Assembly: GCA_903863905.1 (NCBI GenBank) | Contig: CAIPDT010000164.1 | Coordinates: forward strand, 1-35,221 | From: an uncultured Methylococcaceae bacterium | GTDB taxonomy: Bacteria > Pseudomonadota > Gammaproteobacteria > Methylococcales > Methylomonadaceae | Direction: 5' to 3' | Length of the DNA: 35,221 nt | In this document: piece by piece, positions 1 through 7,404 of the stretch | Layout of the letters: every line of letters begins with the position of its first letter | Position numbering within the stretch: position 1 is the stretch's first letter | Position numbers and translations under genes: made by a program | Notes under the pieces: model-generated | What the model was told of the DNA's origin: nothing | The model's input: only the letters and a program-made list of their open reading frames with translations | The model's database searches: none

Positions 1-283
1 ACTTGACATATCGACTGCAAGTCCTGAACTAGAAAGCACTACACTTGACATATCGACTGCAAGTCCTGAACTAGAAAGCACTACACTTGACATATCGACT
101 GCAAGTCCTGAACTAGAAAGCACTACACCTGACATATCGACGGCAAGTCCTGAGCTAGACATTACTGAACTTGACATATCGACTGCAAGTCCTGAACTAG
201 ACATTACTGAACTTGACATATCGACTGCAAATCCTGTCTTAGAAAGCACTACACCTGACATATCGACTGCAAGTCCTGAGCTA
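1..283 (+). repeat. In-frame 42-bp tandem repeat, about 7 copies, inside bcsE
   Basis: Units begin at bases 1, 43, 85, 127, 169, 211 and 253, each exactly 42 bp, with the last one breaking off near 283. Units 1-3 are identical at every base; later units differ by a few substitutions. In the bcsE frame they encode a 14-residue unit with consensus (L/P)DISTASPELESTT, and units 4 and 5 end in DITE instead of ESTT. Because 42 is a multiple of 3, gain or loss of copies keeps the frame. The array starts at the window edge, so the true copy number is unknown. Confidence 0.95.
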
Positions 284-1891
284 GACGGAGACCGCCCGCG
301 CGTAGTTACGAAAAAATTTGACCAATACACACATAAATCATTAATAGGTATTATTGATTTAGAGCCTTGCTATGGATCACTAGAAAAGCCAGGATTATTT
401 ATAATATCTTCGCCAGACAAAGCCATTGCAAACTCAGTTTTAGTGCAAACAATCATTAATAACCCGTTCAACAAAACCGCGTTAATATCGATTGAAGATG
501 GAAATGATGTATTCAATGTTTCACCTGATACAGGAAAAAAATTATTTGAAATACATCAAGTAGGAAATTTACTTTTAAATATTGCCCATGCAAAAGAAAC
601 CAAACACCTTTTAAAAAATATAGAAGAAGATATTAAACATTATTCTTTTTTATCAGTTGATTTTATCCTAATTAATATTTATCAAAATATCTTTGAAAAA
701 ATGTCTATTAATGAGTTGGCTGCCACTATCAGTCGCTGGCAAAAGTGGCTAATTGTTAACAAAAAATCATGTTTATGGATGGTGCACGGTGATGAAGCAA
801 GTAACCTTATAAATAATAAATTTATTACTTTAAATAATTTATTTAATGGCCTAGCCACGTTAGATTTTGATATATCAGATATAAAATATAATATTTTCTT
901 TTGGCATTTAACCTCATCCGTAAATGCTAATATTTATTTAAACCTACACTTCGATAACATTAAAAACGAACTGTCTGTTAATAAAAATGCGCCCTTAAAC
1001 TTAGAAAACTCATCAAAGATTTCTATTAATGAGAATGAAAAAATTTTTGTTATCAAGTCACCTGAATATTCAGAAGAAGTATTTCCTCGTCACTGGGAAG
1101 TAGTTAACTCATTAGACACCATAAAAGACGAACTTAATCAAAATCCATCAGCCACTGTTATTTTTTATATAAATGCCGATATAAATGTCAATGAGGCTGC
1201 ACGAAACGTATTAGATTTACGTAAAAAAGTTGGGCGACAAGTAAAAATAATTTTAAGAGAAATGGAGCAATGTCTAAGGAATAGTGAAGAAAAACTAATT
1301 ATTAACGTAGGAGCGAATTTAATTATTCCCCATAACATCAGTTTTTTAAAATTTATTACCCAAGTATACGCGTTACAAGGTACTTTATTTAATAGAAATA
1401 TACCCAATAATTTAGAAGACGTGCATCAAATTGACTTAGATACTTATGGAAAAAGCTATTTGCCATTAGGAGATTTTCTAAAGCAAGTATCTCTGCTAGT
1501 TGACAATGCTCAAAAAATGCAAATCAACTCAACTTTACTCAGATTTAGATTAAACCCTTCAATTCCAATAGAAGAAATTATTTTATTAATTAAAATAAAA
1601 CGTAACGGTGACCTCCTGACAGTCACTGAAAATCACTTGTATTTATTTTTATTTCAATGTGACAAATCCGAAATAACCAATGCGTTATCGCATTTGATTT
1701 TATTACCCATCGAAGATTTATTCTATGAACAAGTTTTTTTCTCGTACATTGATGAAATTAGAGCAGAACTAAAACTAGTTGCCTTAGAAAGTTATAAATC
1801 TAATCAACCCGTCATTGACACTCAACTAATGTCTAAAATGCATTCGGCTGTGGATTCAAATAAACCAGCTCACCCGACGTCTTTACTATAG
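2..1891 (+). CDS. bcsE: Cellulose biosynthesis c-di-GMP-binding protein BcsE, 5' end outside the window
   Basis: The frame is open from base 2 to the TAG at 1889-1891 (629 codons seen). An internal GTG at 443 would cut off conserved sequence, so it is unlikely to be the true start. Codons 1 to about 95 are a 14-residue tandem repeat. The BcsE fold begins near base 335 (SLIGIIDLEP), in line with the start of the degenerate RecA-like N-terminal domain of enteric BcsE. The middle part (VGRQVKIILREMEQCLR, then NLIIPHN) matches the receiver-like domain. Near the C-terminus is RNGDLLTV, which fits the RxGD c-di-GMP-binding motif of the GIL domain. BcsE binds c-di-GMP at the inner membrane, interacts with BcsF and the BcsRQ complex, and raises cellulose output. 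bcsF follows 13 nt downstream. The family call is firm; the role of the repeat extension is unknown. Confidence 0.9.
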   Translation, partial: LDISTASPELESTTLDISTASPELESTTLDISTASPELESTTPDISTASPELDITELDISTASPELDITELDISTANPVLESTTPDISTASPELDGDRPRVVTKKFDQYTHKSLIGIIDLEPCYGSLEKPGLFIISSPDKAIANSVLVQTIINNPFNKTALISIEDGNDVFNVSPDTGKKLFEIHQVGNLLLNIAHAKETKHLLKNIEEDIKHYSFLSVDFILINIYQNIFEKMSINELAATISRWQKWLIVNKKSCLWMVHGDEASNLINNKFITLNNLFNGLATLDFDISDIKYNIFFWHLTSSVNANIYLNLHFDNIKNELSVNKNAPLNLENSSKISINENEKIFVIKSPEYSEEVFPRHWEVVNSLDTIKDELNQNPSATVIFYINADINVNEAARNVLDLRKKVGRQVKIILREMEQCLRNSEEKLIINVGANLIIPHNISFLKFITQVYALQGTLFNRNIPNNLEDVHQIDLDTYGKSYLPLGDFLKQVSLLVDNAQKMQINSTLLRFRLNPSIPIEEIILLIKIKRNGDLLTVTENHLYLFLFQCDKSEITNALSHLILLPIEDLFYEQVFFSYIDEIRAELKLVALESYKSNQPVIDTQLMSKMHSAVDSNKPAHPTSLL

Positions 1892-1904
1892 GAAATAGCT
1901 CTCA

Positions 1905-2081
1905 ATGAACATTAGTGACTTTATTATTACTGTAACATTTTCATTATTAACGGGTGTTGGACTTGGCTTAGTGATAAAAGATTTATGGAGTTATTTAACA
2001 ACTTTTTTAGTCAATCGAAAAAGTAAAAAAACGAACGCGCTAAAATCAGTCAACTTTTCTAATTTTTTTCAATCGCGATAA
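1905..2081 (+). CDS. bcsF: Small membrane protein BcsF of cellulose synthesis
   Basis: An ATG at 1905 opens a 58-codon frame ending with TAA at 2079-2081. It starts MNISDFIITVTF, has one hydrophobic segment at about residues 4-26, then a basic tail (NRKSKKTN). Enteric BcsF is a 63-residue single-pass protein with the same layout and a similar start (xxISDxI). It sits exactly between bcsE and bcsG, as in the bcsEFG operon of Escherichia coli. Known role: BcsF recruits BcsE to the inner membrane near the synthase and BcsG. Identification rests on position, length and layout as well as weak sequence similarity. Confidence 0.8.
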   Translation: MNISDFIITVTFSLLTGVGLGLVIKDLWSYLTTFLVNRKSKKTNALKSVNFSNFFQSR

Positions 2082-2090
2082 GAGGTTCAT

Positions 2091-3671
2091 TTGAAGTCAC
2101 GTGATATAAATCTAGGAATCTGGAATATTTATTTTATCGTTAAAATAATCTTATTTTTTAACCATATTATTGAGTTTAACATCCTAAGAAACCTTGCGTT
2201 TATCGTTTTATTATTAATACCGATACGTAATAAAATTCTATTAGGTGTACGACAGGTAATTGCTATTCCAATCGGTTTATACCTTTTATACGACGACTCT
2301 TACCTTCCCCCTTTTTCACGTCTTGTAGCGCAAACTAAAGAATTATCAACATTTAAATCGGCTTACCTATTTGAACTTATAACGCGCTTTGTATCCACAG
2401 ACTTTCTATTGATCCTTTTTATTACAACAGCATTATATTTCATGCTGTTTAAAATATTACGCATATCAATATTAGTTATTATCGCTGTATTTTTATTAAG
2501 TTTTAAACAATTTCCAACTGACTTCTCGACTAATAAAAAAAGTGCGGCTCAAGTTAATGAGGTAGCTGAATCAAACTCCACTAAACCAGTCTTAAATGAA
2601 CTAACAACTTATAAAAATGATTTTTTCAACTCACAGGCTGAATTAAGTATCTCATTTGACCCTGTATTAGCTAATTCAAAAGATTTTGATATTTTAATAC
2701 TAAGCGTCTGTTCCCTATCGTGGGAGGATGTTAAACATTATAATCAGGAGAACCATAAACTATTTCAAGAATTTGACATACTTTTTGATAGTTTCAATAG
2801 TGCTACTTCTTATAGTGGTCCATCTGTAATACGTTTATTGCAGGCAAATTGTGGACAAAAATCTGAGATGGATATTATGTCTCACCCATCAAACAAACAG
2901 TGTTATCTATTAAATAACTTAAAAAGCCTAGGTTATGACATGGAGTTCATTCTGAACCATGATGGTACTTTTGGCAATTTTGCAGATACAATTCAGACTC
3001 AAGGTCACATGGAGTCTCCACCAAAACACTATAATTTAAAACCCTATTTATATAATTTTGATGATACTTATATTCATAGAGATAAAGATGTTTTCTCTGA
3101 ATGGCTAAAAAGTAAAGATATTAATTCTGATACAAAGAAAGTGACTTTATATAACACGGTTTCTTTGCATGACGGAGTTTTCTTTATAAATAACAAGTCG
3201 TTAAAATCAATCGATAGTTATGAGCAACGGTTAATTACCTTGCTGGATGACATGTATAACGTAATCACAGAACTCAAAAGATTAAATCGCCCAACTCTGG
3301 TCTTATTTGTGCCAGAACACGGCGGCAATATGACTGGCGACAAAACACAAATTCCTGGAATGCGTGAATTACCAAGCCCCACTATTACCAACGTACCAGT
3401 GGGTGTTAAAATTATCGGTAATAATATACATCGCGAAGGAACTCAAAAACACATCACACAACCTAGTAGTTTTTTAGCAATCACAAGTATTATCAATAAA
3501 ATACTTAAGCAAAATGTATTTGCTGGAAATACCTTTACACCTGATAACTTAACTGATAACTTACCAGAAACACCCCTAGTTTCAGAAAATGAAGGCTCAA
3601 TTGTTATAAAGTATAAGGGGGATTATTTCTATTCATTTGATATGAAGGAATGGTCAAATTATAATCAATAA
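2091..3671 (+). CDS. bcsG: Cellulose phosphoethanolamine transferase BcsG
   Basis: This 526-residue protein (E. coli BcsG is about 559) has N-terminal membrane segments over roughly the first 160 residues and a periplasmic alkaline-phosphatase-like domain. The start is a TTG preceded by AAGAGG, and the N-terminus LGIWNIYFIVK resembles enteric BcsG. Active-site landmarks are in order: C207 in VCSLSW (counterpart of C243), S242 in TSYSGPS (likely the nucleophile, counterpart of S278) and E409-H410 in PEHGG (zinc ligands). The enzyme moves phosphoethanolamine from phosphatidylethanolamine to the 6-hydroxyl of glucose units in cellulose. It lies 9 nt after bcsF and is probably co-transcribed with bcsEF. 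High confidence. Confidence 0.92.
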   Translation: MKSRDINLGIWNIYFIVKIILFFNHIIEFNILRNLAFIVLLLIPIRNKILLGVRQVIAIPIGLYLLYDDSYLPPFSRLVAQTKELSTFKSAYLFELITRFVSTDFLLILFITTALYFMLFKILRISILVIIAVFLLSFKQFPTDFSTNKKSAAQVNEVAESNSTKPVLNELTTYKNDFFNSQAELSISFDPVLANSKDFDILILSVCSLSWEDVKHYNQENHKLFQEFDILFDSFNSATSYSGPSVIRLLQANCGQKSEMDIMSHPSNKQCYLLNNLKSLGYDMEFILNHDGTFGNFADTIQTQGHMESPPKHYNLKPYLYNFDDTYIHRDKDVFSEWLKSKDINSDTKKVTLYNTVSLHDGVFFINNKSLKSIDSYEQRLITLLDDMYNVITELKRLNRPTLVLFVPEHGGNMTGDKTQIPGMRELPSPTITNVPVGVKIIGNNIHREGTQKHITQPSSFLAITSIINKILKQNVFAGNTFTPDNLTDNLPETPLVSENEGSIVIKYKGDYFYSFDMKEWSNYNQ

Positions 3672-3813
3672 GCTTAACGTTATATTTTTATTACTATTAC
3701 ATTAAACATAGTTGTAATCATTAGTATTTAAAATAAAATACAACTGTAAAAATGTTAAACTTATAACGAATTGAATTCTTATAACCAAGACAAGTTAAAT
3801 GGGATATTAATCT
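3672..3813 (+). promoter_or_regulatory. AT-rich gap between bcsG and bcsR, likely promoter region for bcsRQABZ
   Basis: This 142-bp stretch separates the EFG and RQABZ blocks. It holds an inverted repeat AGTTGTA (3710-3716) / TACAACT (3739-3745), which could be a weak hairpin or operator, and a direct repeat CTTATAAC at 3760-3767 and 3778-3785, 18 bp apart. Each copy contains a TATAAC -10-like hexamer, but no convincing -35 box is paired with it. The regulatory role is inference. Confidence 0.3.
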
Positions 3814-3987
3814 ATGGAATACGAAAATAATGATGTTAAGGCGTTATGCAAAAACTCAAATATAGACCCAATTAATTATAAAGAAATCAAAGAAAGTGAG
3901 ACCATAACAAAAATAAAAAAAAAATGGCCACTTTTAGATCAAATCTTATTAATTAATAATCAACCCTTTATTCAAAGGACAAAATAA
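3814..3987 (+). CDS. bcsR: Cellulose biosynthesis protein BcsR
   Basis: An ATG at 3814 opens a 57-codon frame ending with TAA at 3985-3987, just 4 nt before bcsQ. The protein is soluble and highly charged. Its C-terminal half has the signature of BcsR (YhjR): NIDPINYKEI followed by KKKWPLL, comparable with DIDYADI and KRWPLL in the 62-residue E. coli protein. BcsR forms a stable complex with BcsQ and helps to assemble and stabilise the synthase complex and its c-di-GMP response at the inner membrane. The gene order R-Q-A is the same as in Enterobacteria. Good confidence despite the small size. Confidence 0.87.
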   Translation: MEYENNDVKALCKNSNIDPINYKEIKESETITKIKKKWPLLDQILLINNQPFIQRTK

Positions 3988-3991
3988 AACA

Positions 3992-4756
3992 ATGCCTATT
4001 CTATGTGTTCAAGGAATACAAGGATCAGTTGGCAACTCAACGGTGGTTGCCAATGTTGCTAGATTGCTTCAGGAATTAAATCAAGACGTGTTGGTCTTTG
4101 ATTTAAATCCAAACAATTTATTGCGCCTACATTTCAATATGGACTGGCAAAATCCAGTAGGCTGGGCCTCACACATAACACATAAAAAACCTTGGTATCA
4201 GGCTGCATTTAAATGTGAGCAAGGTGTTCAATTTATTCCGTTCGGAACCCTAGATTACACCGAATATGAACATCTTATTCATGAAGTCATTTATGAAAAT
4301 TGGTTATCTCAACAACTCGAAAATCTAAATTTTCCGGCTAGCAAGTGGATTATTTTAAACACCAGCAACGAATTAAATACTCTTAGTGTGCAAGCTTTAA
4401 ATGCCTGCAACATGATTATAAGAGTGTGCACACCTGATCTTTCTTGCTTGTCTCAACTCGTTAATTCTATTCAATCCAACTATATCAATAGTAGACCAGA
4501 GCTATCAGATAAAGCATTTTTTTTAATCAATAAACTCAGTGCAGTGAGTCAGTTAGAAAATGACCTTTCCTTAGTCTTTAAAAATCTAATGCAAAAAAAA
4601 TTAATCCCTGTTAATGTTCATGATGATGAGAACATTAAAGAGGCTTTTGCATTTAAATCAACCGTTTCTTTATATGCCTCAAAATCGGCTGCCACAAAAG
4701 AACTAAGATCGCTCGCTATCTGGTTGCTGACCCAATTTAATGTTCAATCATCATGA
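3992..4756 (+). CDS. bcsQ: Cellulose biosynthesis ParA/MinD-family protein BcsQ
   Basis: A 254-residue SIMIBI-class P-loop protein. The N-terminus (PILCVQGIQGSVGNSTVVAN) contains the Walker A region GSVGNST, followed by VLVFDLNPNNLLRLHFNM, very similar to VVDACPDNLLRLSFN of E. coli BcsQ. The canonical KGGVGTTT lysine-glycine pair is altered to QGSVGNST here, as BcsQ proteins vary at this point. BcsQ works with BcsR in the assembly and polar placement of the cellulose secretion machine. bcsR ends 4 nt upstream, and the last 4 nt of bcsQ overlap the bcsA start (ATGA), indicating translational coupling. Confidence 0.92.
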   Translation: MPILCVQGIQGSVGNSTVVANVARLLQELNQDVLVFDLNPNNLLRLHFNMDWQNPVGWASHITHKKPWYQAAFKCEQGVQFIPFGTLDYTEYEHLIHEVIYENWLSQQLENLNFPASKWIILNTSNELNTLSVQALNACNMIIRVCTPDLSCLSQLVNSIQSNYINSRPELSDKAFFLINKLSAVSQLENDLSLVFKNLMQKKLIPVNVHDDENIKEAFAFKSTVSLYASKSAATKELRSLAIWLLTQFNVQSS

Positions 4757-7386
4757 GAGACTCTATTTATTTCAATGAATCAAATGATTCTTATGTGGAA
4801 CAGGTAGTTAACTCTATTCTTGTTAATTCAAACCTCATTGAAAATTGGTTGTCATTTAAAAATGATATTTTAAGCGATAAAAGTACACGCATTAGTACTT
4901 TTATCGCAAGCCTTATTTATCTGATTACCTTCTTGTTATTGACAGAAGAGAATAGACTCCGAGTTCCATATATACTAAAACACTATTATCCACATATTAA
5001 TTTTGATACGGTAAACGGCTGGGATATCTTACGTTTTTTCCTACAATCTATTTGGTTAATTACTGTACGAACGAGTATAGTAAAAAAAACCATAGATGAT
5101 AATATTGCATTAACTGTTCGCATATTAGCTTTTATAAAAGCAGCACTATACTCACCTTTTAAAAAAACCACACACTTTATCCGCTTAAAAACAGATCAAT
5201 TTGATAAATCCCATTCTATCAATGAAGATAACTATCAGAATGATTTCCATCCTTTTGCCTATGTCTTGTTAATTATTTTTATAGCAAGTATATCTGTTAC
5301 CATTCCGTTTACAATTTATGCTCAAGCCATATTCAGTTTTTTACTCTGGATAGTTGCAGTATTAGCTTATCCAATTGTTGGACAAATTTCTAGATTAGTC
5401 TTAATCACCTTATCGTTAACTATTTCTTCACGTTATTTATGGTGGCGATATAGCGAAACGATTAACATAGATAGTAGTATAGACACCTTCTTTGGTATCG
5501 TATTAATTTTTGCCGAAACCTATACATGGATTATTCTTTTTTTAGGCTTCTTTCAAAGCGTATGGCCTTTAGAAAGAAAACCAAAAACATTACCAGAGAA
5601 TACGAACCAATGGCCTAGTGTAGATATCTTCATTCCAACCTATAATGAAGCCCTAGACATTGTTAAGATAACCACGCTGGCCGCTATTAATATAGATTGG
5701 CCTAAAGAAAAGCTTCATATTTATATTCTAGATGATGGCAATCGCCCCCAATTTAAAGAATTTTGTGAGCAAGTTAATGTAGGGTACCTTACTCGATCAG
5801 ATAATATTGGTGCTAAAGCTGGAAACATTAATCAAGCGTTAACTGTAACCAATGGAGAGTATGTGACCATTTTTGATTGCGATCACATACCCGTTAGATC
5901 TTTTTTACAGGTAACAATGGGATCATTTTTAGCTGAAAAGAAATTAGCACTGCTTCAAACACCACATCATTTTTACTCACCAGATCCTTTTGAACGCAAT
6001 CTCAATACCTTTAAAAAAACACCTAATGAAAATAGTCTTTTTTATGGCGTAGTACAAGCGGGTAATGATTTATGGAATGCGGCATTCTTTTGTGGTTCTT
6101 GCGCAGTTTTAAAGCGTGCGCCTCTTCTAGAAGTAGGTGGAATTGCTGTAGAAACAGTTACAGAAGATGCACATACCGCCTTAAATTTACATAGAAAAGG
6201 TTATCACTCCGCCTATCTTAATATTATTCAAGCCTCAGGACACGCAACTGAAAGTTTATCCGCCCACATAGGGCAAAGAATACGTTGGGCTAGAGGAATG
6301 GCACAGGTTTTTCGTATTGATAATCCTTTATTAGGCCCCGGCCTTTCACTGAGCCAACGCTTATGCTATCTAAATGCGATGTTACATTTTTTTGGCGGTG
6401 TTCCACGTTTAATTTTTTTATTAGCGCCTTTAGGATTTCTAGTTTTCCATAGTTTTTCAATTTATGCCTCAGGGATTGAAATTTTATTATATGCCCTGCC
6501 GGCTATTATCCATTCGAGTATCACCAGTGCTTATATGCAAGGTCGCTATAGACATTCTTTTTGGGCTGAAATATACGAAACAGTATTGGCTTGGTACATT
6601 GCCTATCCAACAACAGTTGCCTTATTTAATCCTAAAATAGGTAGCTTTAATGTGACGGCTAAAGGTGGGTTAATCAAAGATAGCTTTTTTGATTTAACTA
6701 TTTCAAAACCTTATTTATTTCTCATTGGGTTAAATTTAGTCGGTATTGGTTTTGCCATATTTCGCTACATTTATGGCCCTACACATGAAGACTTAACAGT
6801 CAGTATAAATCTTGTCTGGACACTGTATAATTTAATCGTTTTAGGTGGTGCCATTAGTGTTGCTCAAGAAAGCAGACAAGTCCGCTCTGAACACCGCATA
6901 GAAATTAATACTGAGGTTCTATTAAGAAAAGAATCAGGACATTTACTGACAGCATTGATGATTGATTTTTCTAACTCAGGATTGGGTCTTAAATTTGACT
7001 CTACTGCCTTTACTATTTTAAAAAACGAAAAATTACACGTTATCATTCCCCGTGGAGATAGAGAATTTATATTTCCAATTAGGGCAATCAATATCAATAA
7101 CAATTCCTTAAGTGTTGTTTTTGATAATTTAAATTTAAATCAACAATTAGAACTTGTTAAATGCACTTACTCTAGATCTGATGCTTGGTGCTCTTGGGAC
7201 AACTATTATAATATCGATAAACCCTTATCAAGCCTTATCTCAATTCTGGCGGTAGGTTTCCATGGCTACGTTATTTTAGCCAAAAAACTTCCAAAGCCGA
7301 TTTTAAAACCATTTTTAATTGCACTACACTCTAAATCTTTTATACAATCCCTGTTACCAGTGAATATCGTATCCCATCAATATTAA
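4753..7386 (+). CDS. bcsA: Cellulose synthase catalytic subunit BcsA, UDP-forming
   Basis: 877 residues, close to E. coli BcsA (872). It has N-terminal membrane segments, a cytosolic GT2 domain, more membrane segments, and a C-terminal PilZ domain. GT2 motifs are intact: DDG near residue 327, D375-C-D377 (UDP and metal binding), TED at 470-472 (catalytic base) and QRIRW at 508-512 (acceptor and product binding). The PilZ domain has R711-SEH-R715 and D738-FSNS-G743, the RxxxR and DxSxxG c-di-GMP motifs, so allosteric activation by c-di-GMP should be intact. It polymerises UDP-glucose into beta-1,4-glucan and moves it across the inner membrane. bcsB follows 18 nt downstream. Confidence 0.97.
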   Translation: MRDSIYFNESNDSYVEQVVNSILVNSNLIENWLSFKNDILSDKSTRISTFIASLIYLITFLLLTEENRLRVPYILKHYYPHINFDTVNGWDILRFFLQSIWLITVRTSIVKKTIDDNIALTVRILAFIKAALYSPFKKTTHFIRLKTDQFDKSHSINEDNYQNDFHPFAYVLLIIFIASISVTIPFTIYAQAIFSFLLWIVAVLAYPIVGQISRLVLITLSLTISSRYLWWRYSETINIDSSIDTFFGIVLIFAETYTWIILFLGFFQSVWPLERKPKTLPENTNQWPSVDIFIPTYNEALDIVKITTLAAINIDWPKEKLHIYILDDGNRPQFKEFCEQVNVGYLTRSDNIGAKAGNINQALTVTNGEYVTIFDCDHIPVRSFLQVTMGSFLAEKKLALLQTPHHFYSPDPFERNLNTFKKTPNENSLFYGVVQAGNDLWNAAFFCGSCAVLKRAPLLEVGGIAVETVTEDAHTALNLHRKGYHSAYLNIIQASGHATESLSAHIGQRIRWARGMAQVFRIDNPLLGPGLSLSQRLCYLNAMLHFFGGVPRLIFLLAPLGFLVFHSFSIYASGIEILLYALPAIIHSSITSAYMQGRYRHSFWAEIYETVLAWYIAYPTTVALFNPKIGSFNVTAKGGLIKDSFFDLTISKPYLFLIGLNLVGIGFAIFRYIYGPTHEDLTVSINLVWTLYNLIVLGGAISVAQESRQVRSEHRIEINTEVLLRKESGHLLTALMIDFSNSGLGLKFDSTAFTILKNEKLHVIIPRGDREFIFPIRAININNNSLSVVFDNLNLNQQLELVKCTYSRSDAWCSWDNYYNIDKPLSSLISILAVGFHGYVILAKKLPKPILKPFLIALHSKSFIQSLLPVNIVSHQY

Positions 7387-7404
7387 AGAAGAATTAAATT
7401 AGCT

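Noticed and set aside
1-283. CRISPR-like array at the window start
   Set aside because: Units are contiguous without unique spacers and are translated in the bcsE frame; this is a coding tandem repeat.
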